NCBI GenBank assembly: GCA_042096155.1
Contig: JBELMC010000001.1
Coordinates: 82,525-146,524 of the forward strand
Reading direction: 5' to 3'
Length of the DNA stretch: 64,000 nt
Source: Dinoroseobacter sp042096155
GTDB lineage: Bacteria > Pseudomonadota > Alphaproteobacteria > Rhodobacterales > Rhodobacteraceae
The notes beneath the pieces were generated by a model. The model had not been told where the DNA came from. It saw only the letters and a list, made by a program, of their open reading frames with translations, and did not search any database. Shown piece by piece: positions 25,443-34,810 of the stretch. Position 1 is the stretch's first letter. Every line of letters begins with the position of its first letter. A program made the position numbers and the translations under genes.

Positions 25443-26396
25443 TTAGATCAACAGAACCGCCAGATAGCTCAGATAAAACGCGGTCAAGAGCGCGCCCCAA
25501 AGCCGGGTGATGTTCCAGCTCAAAAAGACAAACGGGATCAGCACAAGCGACGCGCCCCCCATCACCCAAAGGTCAAAATGCAACAAACCCCGCGGAACTG
25601 CCATGTCGCCAAAGAGGGAGGCGACACCAATGATGGCCAACAGGTTAAACATATTCGACCCGATGACATTGCCCAAGGCCACATCAGAATGGCCCCGAAA
25701 CGCCGCGGCCAGCACAGCGGCGAGTTCTGGCAAAGAGGTCCCAAAGGCCACAAGGGTCAGGCCAATCACTGTCTCGGATACACCAAAGGCGGTTGCAATA
25801 TTGACGGCTGAATCAACCAACAAGTCCGCACCCAGCGGCAACCCAAGCAAGCCCAGTCCCAAGAAAACCCCAATCTTCGCCCAGCTCATATCCGGGTCGG
25901 CGCCCTCTGGTTCTTCCAAATCTGGTGTGGCTTGCGCGCGTTTATGCGCCCGCGCTTCGGCGAACGCGTCCCATAACATATAAGACAATCCTGCCAGCAG
26001 CATGAGCCCGTGCATCCAGGTGATCGGCCCCAGAAAACACACCGAAATGAACAGAACTGTTGCCACAAGCATCTGGATATAGCTGCGTTGGCTGTCGCAA
26101 TCTGCCGTCTTTAAACCGACAAGCAACGCCGGCACCCCTAGAACCAGCAGCACATTGGCGATGTTTGAGCCGACAACATTGCCCAACGCTATACCTGGCG
26201 CATCTTCCAGCACCGCTTGAATGGAAATCAGCAGTTCAGGCGCAGAGGTTCCGAACGCGACAATGGTTAACGACACCACAAGCGCCGGGATACCCAGACG
26301 CAATGCCAGGTTCACCGCCCCTTTCACAAGCACATCGCCCGCACCCACCAAAACAAATAGGCCAAGGGCCACAAACACAAAATCCATCACGACCAT
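25443..26396 (-). CDS. Calcium/sodium antiporter (CaCA family, YrbG-like)
   Basis: A 317-residue inner-membrane cation exchanger with ten helices in two inverted halves. Each half has its alpha repeat: G-T-S-A-P-E-L-L-I-S with G-N-V-V-G-S-N-I-A-N in the first, and G-T-S-L-P-E-L-A with G-N-V-I-G-S-N-M-F-N in the second. These carry the ion-binding glutamates. An acidic loop lies between the halves. The AAAGGG ribosome site of this gene is formed by the last codons of the small zinc-ribbon gene just upstream. Confidence 0.9.
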   Translation of the reverse strand: MVVMDFVFVALGLFVLVGAGDVLVKGAVNLALRLGIPALVVSLTIVAFGTSAPELLISIQAVLEDAPGIALGNVVGSNIANVLLVLGVPALLVGLKTADCDSQRSYIQMLVATVLFISVCFLGPITWMHGLMLLAGLSYMLWDAFAEARAHKRAQATPDLEEPEGADPDMSWAKIGVFLGLGLLGLPLGADLLVDSAVNIATAFGVSETVIGLTLVAFGTSLPELAAVLAAAFRGHSDVALGNVIGSNMFNLLAIIGVASLFGDMAVPRGLLHFDLWVMGGASLVLIPFVFLSWNITRLWGALLTAFYLSYLAVLLI

Positions 26397-26399
26397 GGA

Positions 26400-26579
26400 T
26401 TACCCTTTGCGGCGGCGCGGCTTGCAGCCGCACGGATCATTGTTGAAGAGAAATTTTCCGCAGTTTGGGCACTTGCGCGGCTTTTGCAGCGCGACTTTTC
26501 CGACATAAGGCAGCCGCAGCTTGCCGAACATCGCAAGCACCAACATTCCGATCAGAAAAAATGTGACGACCTTTATCAC
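26400..26579 (-). CDS. Small membrane-anchored zinc-ribbon protein (59 residues)
   Basis: A 59-residue protein starting at a GTG 6 bases after the sppA-like stop. An N-terminal hydrophobic helix (about residues 4-18) is followed by a basic stretch and a cysteine cluster, C37-P-N-C40 and C50-G-C52, which looks like a small zinc ribbon. It ends in the basic run K-P-R-R-R-K-G. Its stop lies 3 bases before the antiporter start, so three genes are packed head to tail. The tight fit, motif and coding-like codon use support a real gene. Function is unknown. Confidence 0.75.
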   Translation of the reverse strand: MIKVVTFFLIGMLVLAMFGKLRLPYVGKVALQKPRKCPNCGKFLFNNDPCGCKPRRRKG

Positions 26580-26585
26580 AGCGGA

Positions 26586-27383
26586 TTACAGCCCATAACG
26601 CGCCCACAGCGCGTGATCCTCGGCCTGCGATAGCACCGTTTCGACCGCCTGCGCGCCAATCCGCGACAGCACACCCCGCTTTGGGCCATAGACCCGAAAC
26701 TGCACCTTGTCGCCGAGTTTTTCTTTCATGATCGGCACCAGATGCCCGATCCCATCGACAAGACCTTTCTCAATTGCTTGCGCCCCCACCCAAATCTCAC
26801 CGGTGAACAAGTCCTCGTCTTCGGCCAGCTTCGCGCCGCGGCGGGCTTGGACATGGGCAATAAAGGCCTGATGGATCCGGTTTTGCAAATCCTTGATCCG
26901 GTCGATGTCTTCCTCACGCGCTGGGCGGAACGGATCGAGCATGCTTTTGTCTTTGCCCGCGGTATAGACGCGTCGTTCGACGCCCTGGCGGGCCATCAGC
27001 TCATGAAATCCAAAGCCGGCCGAAATCACACCGATGGACCCAACAATAGAACTGTCATCAACAAAAATTTCATCAGCGGCACAGGCCAACCAATAGCCCC
27101 CAGACGCCGCAACATCTTCGACAAACCCATAGACAGGAATGTCTTTTTCCTGCGCAAGCCTTCGGATCCGTGCGGCGATCAAGCTCGATTGCACCGGCGA
27201 TCCACCCGGAGAGTTCAAGATCAACGCCACGGCCTTCGGTTTGCCCTTGGCGAAAGCCTTATCGATGACGCTGGAAAGCGCTGCGTCGTTCAACGGACCG
27301 CGCCCGCCATTTGCGATCACCCCAGACAGACGGATCACAGCAACGCAGGGGCTAGATTTACGGAAAGGTATGCTCAGTTTCAT
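26586..27383 (-). CDS. S49 family serine peptidase (SppA/SohB-like)
   Basis: A 265-residue peptidase of the signal peptide peptidase family. The fold motifs N-S-P-G-G-S near 59 and the nucleophile region A-A-S-G-G-Y-W near 92-98 are present. The lysine general base is expected in the A-G-K-D-K-S-M segment near 143. There is only one S49 domain, as in the short SppA/SohB forms. No clear N-terminal membrane helix is seen, unlike E. coli SppA, so it may be cytoplasmic or peripheral. It is first in a run with the zinc-ribbon gene and the antiporter. Confidence 0.88.
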   Translation of the reverse strand: MKLSIPFRKSSPCVAVIRLSGVIANGGRGPLNDAALSSVIDKAFAKGKPKAVALILNSPGGSPVQSSLIAARIRRLAQEKDIPVYGFVEDVAASGGYWLACAADEIFVDDSSIVGSIGVISAGFGFHELMARQGVERRVYTAGKDKSMLDPFRPAREEDIDRIKDLQNRIHQAFIAHVQARRGAKLAEDEDLFTGEIWVGAQAIEKGLVDGIGHLVPIMKEKLGDKVQFRVYGPKRGVLSRIGAQAVETVLSQAEDHALWARYGL

Positions 27384-27452
27384 GAGGGGGATGTAAGCCG
27401 CGCCCCCCGGGTTAACAAGTCAGGGGCGTCAGCTTTATCCGTTCAACATGTT

Positions 27453-28940
27453 CTATCCGCGATACGCTTGCGTTCCGGCAACAGCACTGTGCCACATCGC
27501 CCGTTTGGCAGAGCGCGTATCTGCCGCCATCGACGGCGCGAATCTGCGCTCCAACGCCCAAGTTTTTGCAAATTCGGCCAGGGCGGGATAGACCCCCGCC
27601 TGCATGCCTGCAACCCAGGCCACCCCAAGCGCGGTCGTTTCCAGAACCTCAGGGCGATCGACTTGTGCGCCCAGAATGTCTGATAAGAATTGCATCGCCA
27701 TGTTGCTGGCTGTCATGCCGCCATCGACCCGTAAAATTTGATCCTCGCTGCCACCCTGCCAATCGGCCTGCATGGCGCGTATCAAATCGACCGTCTGATA
27801 CCCGACGCTTTCGAGCGCGGCTTTCGCAAACTCGGCCGGGCCACTGGCCCGCGTGATCCCAAATAGAGCACCGCGCGCATCTGGGTCCCACCATGGCGCG
27901 CCAAGACCCGTAAACGCGGGCACGATCATCACATTCTGCTCTGGGTCGGCTGTTGCGGCCAAAGCGTCGGTGTGATGCGCCGCGTCAACCATGCCCAGCC
28001 CGTCGCGCAACCATTGCACAACTGTGCCGGCGTTAAAGATCGATCCCTCGAGCGCATAAGTCGGTGTCCCGTCAAACTGATATGCAATCGTTCCAAGCAA
28101 CCGGTTGGTGCTTGTGACCAGCGTATCACCGGTGTTCAACAACGCAAAACATCCGGTCCCGTAAGTCGATTTGACCATGCCCGGCGCAAAACACGCTTGG
28201 CCCAGCGTCGCCGCTTGTTGGTCGCCCGCCACTCCCAGAATTGGGGTTGTGCCGCCCAGCATATCAGTTTCGCCGAATGCCGCGCCGCAATCGAGCACCT
28301 CTGGCAACATCGCCATCGGCACCCCAAACATATCGCACAAACCCTGATCCCAACAGCCTTCGCGGATGTTAAACAACAACGTGCGTGCCGCGTTTGTGGC
28401 GTCGGTGACATGGCGCTTGCCCTGTGTCATCCGCCAAATCAGAAAACTGTCCACCGTGCCAAACGCCAACCGGCCCGCATCGGCCAAGGCGCGGGCCCCG
28501 CTGACATGCTCGAGCATCCAGCCCACCTTTGACGCGCTGAAATAGGGGTCGAGCAGCAGACCAGAGGCCTTTGCCACCGCCGGCTCATGGCCCGCGTCTC
28601 GCAGCGCTTGGGTCGTGGCCGCGGTGCGTCGATCTTGCCAAACAATGGCGTTGTGGATCGGCCTGCCGGTGTCACGATCCCAAATGACAGCTGTTTCCCG
28701 CTGGTTGGTGATGCCGATCGCGGCGATGTCCTGCGCCGCCAGCCCCTTGGTTTCCAGAACCTCGGCGCAGGTGCTCTGCACGGTACGCCACAGATCCTCG
28801 GGGTCATGCTCGACCCAGCCAGAATGCGGAAAATGTTGGGTAAACTCCTGTTGCGCCACCCCTGCGACCCGCAACGCGCCGTCAAACAGCATCGCCCGCG
28901 TCGAGGTCGTGCCCTGATCAATCGCCAACACATATGTCAT
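27453..28940 (-). CDS. glpK: Glycerol kinase
   Basis: A 495-residue FGGY-family kinase that phosphorylates glycerol to glycerol-3-phosphate. N-terminal phosphate motif D-Q-G-T-T-S-T-R is at 8-15; R-R-T is found in the glycerol site near 80. G-D-Q-Q-A-A near 240 and the C-terminal D-G-G-M-T-A-S-N near 400 are typical. The frame is open 25 codons upstream, but the chosen ATG has GGGAGG 7 bases before it and matches the family start. It follows glpD by 38 bases. Confidence 0.96.
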   Translation of the reverse strand: MTYVLAIDQGTTSTRAMLFDGALRVAGVAQQEFTQHFPHSGWVEHDPEDLWRTVQSTCAEVLETKGLAAQDIAAIGITNQRETAVIWDRDTGRPIHNAIVWQDRRTAATTQALRDAGHEPAVAKASGLLLDPYFSASKVGWMLEHVSGARALADAGRLAFGTVDSFLIWRMTQGKRHVTDATNAARTLLFNIREGCWDQGLCDMFGVPMAMLPEVLDCGAAFGETDMLGGTTPILGVAGDQQAATLGQACFAPGMVKSTYGTGCFALLNTGDTLVTSTNRLLGTIAYQFDGTPTYALEGSIFNAGTVVQWLRDGLGMVDAAHHTDALAATADPEQNVMIVPAFTGLGAPWWDPDARGALFGITRASGPAEFAKAALESVGYQTVDLIRAMQADWQGGSEDQILRVDGGMTASNMAMQFLSDILGAQVDRPEVLETTALGVAWVAGMQAGVYPALAEFAKTWALERRFAPSMAADTRSAKRAMWHSAVAGTQAYRG

Positions 28941-28978
28941 GACGGTCCCTCCCTTTTGATGTGACCTAACCGCAGTTT

Positions 28979-30529
28979 CTACTGGGCTGCAACGGACGGC
29001 TTGGTTTGCAACCATGCCTCAAGCACGGCGATTTGCGCGCGATCCATCCGCAACCCAAGTTTCGATCTGCGCCAGACGATGTCCTCAGCTGTCCGTGCAT
29101 ATTCTTTGTCGCGCAGCCAGATCACTTCGGCCTCCGTCAATGTGGCGCCGAAATCGCGCCCCAAATCCCCCAAAGACGTCGCCGCACCAAGTATCTGCCA
29201 GGCATCAGTGCCATAGGCGCGGATCAAACGTTTCGCCCAGCTTTCGGTCAAAAATGGATATTCGGATTGCAGTTGAGCTATTTTCCCCGCGACGGCGCTG
29301 ACTTTAAAGTCACCCCCGGGCAGGGGCACACCCGCTGTCCAGTCGCCCGTCATTGGCAAATGGTCCGACAGCTTGGCCAATGCGGCTTGCGCCAAACGAC
29401 GATAGGTTGTGATCTTACCGCCAAATACGTTCAACAATGGCGCGCCTTGTCGGTCCAGGGACAACACATAATCGCGTGTGGCCTCCGTCGCCGAACTTGC
29501 CCCATCATCATAAAGCGGCCGAACCCCGGAATAGGTCCACACGATCTGATCGCGGGTGATCGGCGTGTCGAAATAGTTGGACGCAAACTCGCACAGATAT
29601 TGCTGCTCATCGGGGGTGCAAACAGGCTGGGTGTCCAACGCGGTGTGTTCCTGATCTGTCGTCCCAATCAGGGTGAAATCCGTCTCATAAGGAATCGCAA
29701 AAATGATCCGGCCATCTTCGCCTTGAAAAAAATAACACTTGTCGTGATCATACAGCTTGGGCACCACGATGTGGCTGCCGCGCACCAACCGCACCCCTTC
29801 GCGCACGTTGCGCCGCAGCACGCCTTTCAAGATGTCTTCAACCCACGGGCCGCCTGCATTCACCACGGCCTTTGCCGTCACGACCCGCCCGTCGCCCAGT
29901 TCCAACTGCCAGGCGTCACCGACGCGCGCACCACTGAGCACTTTGGTGCGCACATATATCTCAGCCCCACGGGCCGCGGCATCCCGTGCATTCAACACCA
30001 CGAGGCGCGAATCTTCGATCCAACAATCTGAATACTCATAGGCTTTGGTAAATTTTTCCTGAAGCGGTCCCCCTTCTGGCGCTTTGCGCAACCAAATGGT
30101 CTTGGTGCCTGGCAAGATCTCTCGTCCGCCGAGATTGTCATACAAAAACAAACCCAAACGGATCAACCAACCGGGCCTGCGCCCTTTCATCCAGGGCATC
30201 ACAATGTTGAGCAACCGAGACGTCGGTGTTGACGTTTCGAACCGCATATCGCGGTGAAACGGAAGCACAAAACGCATCGGCCAGCTGATATGCGGCATCG
30301 CCTTCAGCAGAATCTCTCGCTCGACCAGCGATTCTTTGACCAATCGAACCTTGAAGAACTCAAGATAGCGCAGACCGCCGTGAAACAGCTTGGTCGAAGC
30401 ACTTGAGGTTGCACCCGCCAGGTCTCCCATTTCGGCCAGACCGACACGCAAACCGCGGCCTGCTGCATCGCGCGCGATGCCGACACCGTTGATGCCACCG
30501 CCAATTACGAAGAGATCAAAATCAGCCAT
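28979..30529 (-). CDS. glpD: Aerobic glycerol-3-phosphate dehydrogenase
   Basis: A 516-residue membrane-associated flavoenzyme that oxidises glycerol-3-phosphate to dihydroxyacetone phosphate and feeds electrons to quinone. The FAD motif G-G-G-I-N-G-V-G at 9-16, followed by R-D-A-A-G-R-G, is intact. F-H-G-G-L-R-Y-L near 48 and G-V-R-P-L near 340 are family hallmarks. I choose the ATG with AGGAGA 5 bases upstream; the longer frame enters the regulatory gap. It is divergent from glpR and upstream of glpK, so the three form a glycerol-use module. Confidence 0.96.
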   Translation of the reverse strand: MADFDLFVIGGGINGVGIARDAAGRGLRVGLAEMGDLAGATSSASTKLFHGGLRYLEFFKVRLVKESLVEREILLKAMPHISWPMRFVLPFHRDMRFETSTPTSRLLNIVMPWMKGRRPGWLIRLGLFLYDNLGGREILPGTKTIWLRKAPEGGPLQEKFTKAYEYSDCWIEDSRLVVLNARDAAARGAEIYVRTKVLSGARVGDAWQLELGDGRVVTAKAVVNAGGPWVEDILKGVLRRNVREGVRLVRGSHIVVPKLYDHDKCYFFQGEDGRIIFAIPYETDFTLIGTTDQEHTALDTQPVCTPDEQQYLCEFASNYFDTPITRDQIVWTYSGVRPLYDDGASSATEATRDYVLSLDRQGAPLLNVFGGKITTYRRLAQAALAKLSDHLPMTGDWTAGVPLPGGDFKVSAVAGKIAQLQSEYPFLTESWAKRLIRAYGTDAWQILGAATSLGDLGRDFGATLTEAEVIWLRDKEYARTAEDIVWRRSKLGLRMDRAQIAVLEAWLQTKPSVAAQ

Positions 30530-30612
30530 CAGAGTCTCCTTTGCACGAAACGCTACCATTTTCGTTTGGCGCGTCATACAGTGCGATTCATGTTCGTTGC
30601 GAAAAATGTTCC
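30530..30612. promoter_or_regulatory. glpD/glpR divergent promoter with inverted repeats
   Basis: This 83-base gap serves both glpD and glpR. It contains ACGAAA-N9-TTTCGT at 30545-30565 and TTCG-TTG-CGAA at 30593-30603. These share the TTCG/CGAA core found in DeoR-family GlpR sites such as the E. coli ATGTTCG half-site, and ATGTTCG itself is at 30590-30596. They are likely GlpR operators; this is inferred from position and core, not demonstrated. Confidence 0.5.
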
Positions 30613-31371
30613 ATGTCAGAAATGTCTCGCCGCGACATGATCCTGACCGCCCTGCGCGAGACCGGTCGAGTCTCGACCGACGCGCTGGCCAAACAGCATC
30701 ATGTCACCGTTCAAACCATTCGCCGGGACCTGGCCGAGATGGAAATCTCGGGCCTGCTGACCCGCACCCATGGCGGTGCGGTGCCGCGATCGAGCGTTGC
30801 CAATATCGGATACGCAGACCGGCAGGTTTTAAACGCCAGCGCAAAGCGCGCCATTGCACAGAGCGCTGCCCACTTGATACCGAACCGAGCGTCTTTGTTT
30901 TTGGACATCGGCACATCCGCCGAAGCGATGGCACAAGCGTTGCTGCACCATGACAGCCTTATGGTGATCACCAACAACCTGCGCGCTGCGACAATTCTGG
31001 CGGAAAACCCCAGCGCCGAGGTCATTGTGGCCGGTGGCGTTCTGCGACGCGCAGACGCAGGATTGGTCGGGGAGCAGACAGTTTCATTTCTGCGGCAATT
31101 CAAACCGGATTTTGCGGTTCTATCCGCCTCGGCACTCGATATTGAAGGGGACTTTTTGGACTTTGATTTTCGGGAAGTTCAGGTCAGCCGTACCGCTCAG
31201 CAGCAGTCTCGCGTCACTATTCTTTTGGCAGATGCCTCCAAGTTCCAACGCCAAGCGCCCGTTAAAATCGGCTCTTTATCAGATCTTGACCATTTCGTGA
31301 CAGACGCGCCTTTGCCCGCCCCTTTGTCCCAGGCTCAATCGCGATGGAAAATGACACTTCACGTCGCGTAG
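30613..31371 (+). CDS. glpR: DeoR-family regulator of glycerol metabolism, GlpR
   Basis: A 252-residue repressor. The N-terminal helix-turn-helix includes the DeoR signature around V-S-T-D-A-L-A-K and T-I-R-R-D-L. The C-terminal sugar-phosphate-binding domain has D-I-G-T-S-A-E near 101 and the V-I-T-N-N-L segment. It is expected to release DNA on binding glycerol-3-phosphate. Start: ATG of M-S-E-M-S-R-R-D; a second ATG three codons later is possible. Divergent orientation to glpD supports the specific name. Positions 31372-31485 after it hold nothing I recognise. Confidence 0.9.
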   Translation: MSEMSRRDMILTALRETGRVSTDALAKQHHVTVQTIRRDLAEMEISGLLTRTHGGAVPRSSVANIGYADRQVLNASAKRAIAQSAAHLIPNRASLFLDIGTSAEAMAQALLHHDSLMVITNNLRAATILAENPSAEVIVAGGVLRRADAGLVGEQTVSFLRQFKPDFAVLSASALDIEGDFLDFDFREVQVSRTAQQQSRVTILLADASKFQRQAPVKIGSLSDLDHFVTDAPLPAPLSQAQSRWKMTLHVA

Positions 31372-31485
31372 CGCCCACCGAATTTGTGATCAGCGGCGCC
31401 GAAAATGCAAAAGGTGCGGCGTCACGTGCATCATCACAGCATCGCGCGAGATTAATGTTCGTTTCGGTCACGCCGAAATTCGAAA

Positions 31486-32112
31486 TCACGATGAGGCTTG
31501 CAGATATGCGATCAGCTGATCGAGATTGCCGCGTCGTTGATCCAGCATGGCACCGATTTCGCCGCGTTCGGTGCGCGCAAGGCTCACACCTTGCAGCCGA
31601 AGGTCAAAAAATCGAGCGGCACCGCCACGGTCCGCCACAAGAAATGTCAGCTCGATCGGTGAGCGGCCAGATTGCACCGACTCTGCGCGCACCTCGATAT
31701 AGCGATTCACCGGCACCGCGTGGCGCACATTGATGGTCGCGCTGCGATAGTCGCGGAACTGGCTGCCATATTTTCGGGCCAAATATCCCCGGAAAGCCGT
31801 CGTAAAGCTGCGGCGTTGTGCATCCGATGCTCGGCGCCAGTCGGCGCCCAAGACTGAGCGTGCAATCACCGCAACATCCGCATAGCGGGCAAAAATATCT
31901 TCAAATTCGCGGTATAGGCTTGATCCGGTTTTGCCAGAGGCAATCACGCGGTTAATCTCTGCCAAAGTCCGATCGACCAAATTCTTCGCCTCATCGGCGC
32001 TGACCGCTGACGCCGATCCAGATCCAAGCACCGTGATTGCAGCCGCCGCTGCCCCCAGCATCACAGATCGGCGCGACAACTTATGGAGAAACGGGTTCGG
32101 CAAACGGGTCAT
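31486..32112 (-). CDS. mlaC: MlaC-type phospholipid-binding protein
   Basis: A 208-residue periplasmic carrier of the Tgt2/MlaC family. It shuttles phospholipids between the outer-membrane MlaA complex and the inner-membrane MlaFEDB transporter. An N-terminal export signal with R-R and a hydrophobic stretch (about residues 10-36, ending S-A-S-A) is followed by the family pattern: F-x-x-I-F-A-R-Y-A-D-V near 72, a Y-L-A-R-K-Y-G segment near 110, and the closing G-V-S-L-A-R-T-x-R. The R-R before a hydrophobic run could be a Tat signal. It overlaps the mlaA 3' end by 32 bases. Confidence 0.88.
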   Translation of the reverse strand: MTRLPNPFLHKLSRRSVMLGAAAAAITVLGSGSASAVSADEAKNLVDRTLAEINRVIASGKTGSSLYREFEDIFARYADVAVIARSVLGADWRRASDAQRRSFTTAFRGYLARKYGSQFRDYRSATINVRHAVPVNRYIEVRAESVQSGRSPIELTFLVADRGGAARFFDLRLQGVSLARTERGEIGAMLDQRRGNLDQLIAYLQASS

Positions 32113-32839
32113 TGAATGGATCCAAATCAGGACTGAGCACGCTGTCCCCATCCGGGCCCATCAGGGAGTAGCGGCGATTTTGTAAATAAAAACTTCTCAA
32201 CTGACTATAACTGTCTGCGCTGTCATACAAAAGAGCATCGATCGCACGCTCATTTGCGTGTCGGTCTCCTACAATTTTGGCAATGCGCAGCTTATTCAAG
32301 GTTTGCCGTGCGGATACGGTCATTTCAATCTGGCCCACAGGATCCATCGCAAAATCAGCGATTCGACCAACGGTGTCGCGCCCGGTCGACGGGCCCAGCA
32401 ATGGCAGCTCAATATAAACACCCTCACCAACACCCCAGGTGTAGAGCGTCTCGCCAAAGTCGGACCGCTTTTCCTCCAATCCAAAAGACCGGGCCGGATC
32501 AAATACTCCGGCCACGCCAATCGTAGAGTTTATCATGAACCGGAACAGGTTATGACCGGCTTCATCAACTTTGCCCTGCAAAACGTCATTCACAACATAG
32601 CTTGGCTGCGACAGGTTGCCGACAAAATTGTCGATGCCCGCCCGAACCGGCGCAGGCACGATAAACCCATTAATCTGGCCGGCAGGCCGTAAAAAAACCG
32701 TGTCAGCGGCTTTGTTCACCCCATGCGTGACACGATTGAGCCCCTCAAGCGGGTCGTTGACACCGTCGCGGGTCACCGGCGTCGTACAAGCCGACAGCAC
32801 CACTGCCGCAGCAAAAAGCCAAATGGCAGGACGTTTCAT
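32081..32839 (-). CDS. mlaA: MlaA (VacJ) outer-membrane lipoprotein
   Basis: A 252-residue lipoprotein with signal peptide and lipobox L-S-A-C (cysteine near residue 18). It extracts misplaced phospholipids from the outer leaflet. Family motifs include D-P-L-E-G-L-N-R near 29, R-A-G-I-D-N-F-V-G-N-L near 66, F-R-F-x-I-N-S-T-I-G near 98, and T-L-Y-T-W-G-V-G-E-G near 129. The upstream open frame is longer, but the lipoprotein signal starts at the chosen ATG. Only mlaA and mlaC are here; mlaFED is not in the window. Confidence 0.92.
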   Translation of the reverse strand: MKRPAIWLFAAAVVLSACTTPVTRDGVNDPLEGLNRVTHGVNKAADTVFLRPAGQINGFIVPAPVRAGIDNFVGNLSQPSYVVNDVLQGKVDEAGHNLFRFMINSTIGVAGVFDPARSFGLEEKRSDFGETLYTWGVGEGVYIELPLLGPSTGRDTVGRIADFAMDPVGQIEMTVSARQTLNKLRIAKIVGDRHANERAIDALLYDSADSYSQLRSFYLQNRRYSLMGPDGDSVLSPDLDPFNDPFAEPVSP

Positions 32840-33079
32840 AAAGGTCTCAAACAACAGCAAAACAAACAATCCAAACCCAAAGCAACACGCGGGACGAGTA
32901 CATATATCACTGAAGACATTAAACTAGGATTAGAGTTGAGGTTTCAGACCCAGACCCATCAAAATGAACATTCCCTTTGCAGTAGCGCCATTTTCGCAAC
33001 AGGTTGGTTGCTTTACCACTTCTATAACCGCGAAATTCGGGTACAACGCCGAGATCAATGCGCGTGGAAGGCAAACAGA

Positions 33080-34810
33080 ATGAACCGCAGATTAACCACC
33101 GGCAAAGCAGAGCTTGGTCGTATCCGAAGAGCCAATATGCCACTCTTTGGATCGGTCTTTTTATTTTCGATTTTCGTAAACTTGCTGATGCTGACCGGGC
33201 CTCTGTATATGCTGCAGATCTATGACCGCGTCCTTGGCTCGCAATCTGAGGAAACGTTGCTCGCCCTTACGATTCTGGTGGCCTTTCTCTACCTGATGAT
33301 GGCGCTTTTGGATTTCGCACGCGGACGGGTCGTCGCGCGGGCCGGTGCCCGGCTGCAACATCGTTTGGACCAGCGCGTTTTCACCGCGATTCTGCGCGGC
33401 TCCATATTGCCGAGCATGCGACCCGGCGCGCTGGGTCTGCGCGATCTGGAAGCGATCCAGCGTCTTTTGTCCAGCCCTGCGATCTTAGCGCTGTTTGATG
33501 CCCCTTGGACCCCCTTGTTTCTTCTGGCAATTTTTCTTTTCCATCCCATGCTTGGCATCCTGGCGGTCGTGGGCGGCGGCTTCCTGATTGTAATCGCCCT
33601 TTTGAACCAATGGCTGACGTCAGCACCGTTAGGAGAGGCCAATGGCTCTGTCGGGCGAGCCGAGCAAATGGCCGGACAAATTGCCAAAGAAGGTGAGACG
33701 ATCAACACCATGGGTATGCGCCACGCAGCGTTTGCGCGATGGAAAGCCCTGCGGGATCTGGCGCTGAACCAACAGCTCAGCGCGTCAGACCGTGCGGGCG
33801 GTTTTTCGTCAACAACAAAATCCGTCCGGTTGTTTTTGCAATCCGCGATGTTGGGCCTGGGGGCTTATTTGGTTTTGCAAAACGAGCTGACGGCCGGCAC
33901 GATGATTGCGGCCTCAATTTTACTTGGCCGCGCGCTTGCGCCAATCGAACAGACCATCGGCCAATGGCCGCTCATCCAACGCGCGATCCAGGGCCGTCGG
34001 GATCTGATTGCCCTGCTCGACAAAGTGCCGCCGTTTGAAACACCAACGGCTCTGCCGCGCCCGAAGGCCCAAATCAATGTCAAGGACTTGACGGTTGTGC
34101 CGCCCGGCGCATCCGCGCCCACCTTGCACATGGTTTCGTTCGATGTCGGCCCCGGCCAGGCCATCGGCATTATCGGCACATCAGGATCCGGCAAATCGAC
34201 ACTTGCGCGCGCCATTACTGGGCTGTGGCCCCCGGCTTCGGGCTCGATCCGCATCGACGGCGCAACCCTCGCCCAATACGAGCCGGACACACTGGGCAGT
34301 TATATTGGCTATCTGCCCCAAACAGTTCACCTTTTTGACGGCACAATTACTGAAAATATCGCGCGGCTGTCTGGTGCGCCCGATGAGGCCGCCGTCATCA
34401 AAGCGGCACAGAAAGCCGATGCCCATGAGATGATCCTGAAGTTGCCGGAGGGCTATGACACCCAGGTCGGCGCGGTCAATGCGCGGCTCTCAGGCGGGCA
34501 AATACAGCGGATCGGACTGGCCCGCGCGCTGTATGGCGACCCGGTCTTTTTGGTGCTCGACGAGCCAAATTCCAATCTCGACAATTCCGGATCTATGGCC
34601 CTGAATTCTGCCATCCAGAAGATGAAAGCCGAAGGCAAATCCGTGCTTATCATGGCGCATCGGCCAGCGGCGATCCAGGAGTGTGACCTGCTGTTGGTGC
34701 TCGACGGCGGTCGGCCGAAAGCCTTCGGCCCACGAGACGAAATTCTGAAAGCAACGGTCGCAAACCATGCCGATATCGCCCGGAAACAAGGCATGGGAGG
34801 CGTATCATGA
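33080..34810 (+). CDS. Type I secretion ABC permease/ATPase (PrtD-like)
   Basis: A 576-residue ABC exporter with a membrane domain of six helices (about 25-300) and a C-terminal ATPase. Walker A G-T-S-G-S-G-K-S-T is at about 366-374, the signature L-S-G-G-Q-I-Q-R near 472, Walker B F-L-V-L-D-E-P-N near 491, and the H-loop M-A-H-R near 528. There is no C39 peptidase domain, so it resembles PrtD/AprD exporters of RTX proteases. The start ATG has a GAAGG site. The 240-base gap before it, shared with divergent mlaA, holds no gene I can support. Confidence 0.9.
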   Translation: MNRRLTTGKAELGRIRRANMPLFGSVFLFSIFVNLLMLTGPLYMLQIYDRVLGSQSEETLLALTILVAFLYLMMALLDFARGRVVARAGARLQHRLDQRVFTAILRGSILPSMRPGALGLRDLEAIQRLLSSPAILALFDAPWTPLFLLAIFLFHPMLGILAVVGGGFLIVIALLNQWLTSAPLGEANGSVGRAEQMAGQIAKEGETINTMGMRHAAFARWKALRDLALNQQLSASDRAGGFSSTTKSVRLFLQSAMLGLGAYLVLQNELTAGTMIAASILLGRALAPIEQTIGQWPLIQRAIQGRRDLIALLDKVPPFETPTALPRPKAQINVKDLTVVPPGASAPTLHMVSFDVGPGQAIGIIGTSGSGKSTLARAITGLWPPASGSIRIDGATLAQYEPDTLGSYIGYLPQTVHLFDGTITENIARLSGAPDEAAVIKAAQKADAHEMILKLPEGYDTQVGAVNARLSGGQIQRIGLARALYGDPVFLVLDEPNSNLDNSGSMALNSAIQKMKAEGKSVLIMAHRPAAIQECDLLLVLDGGRPKAFGPRDEILKATVANHADIARKQGMGGVS

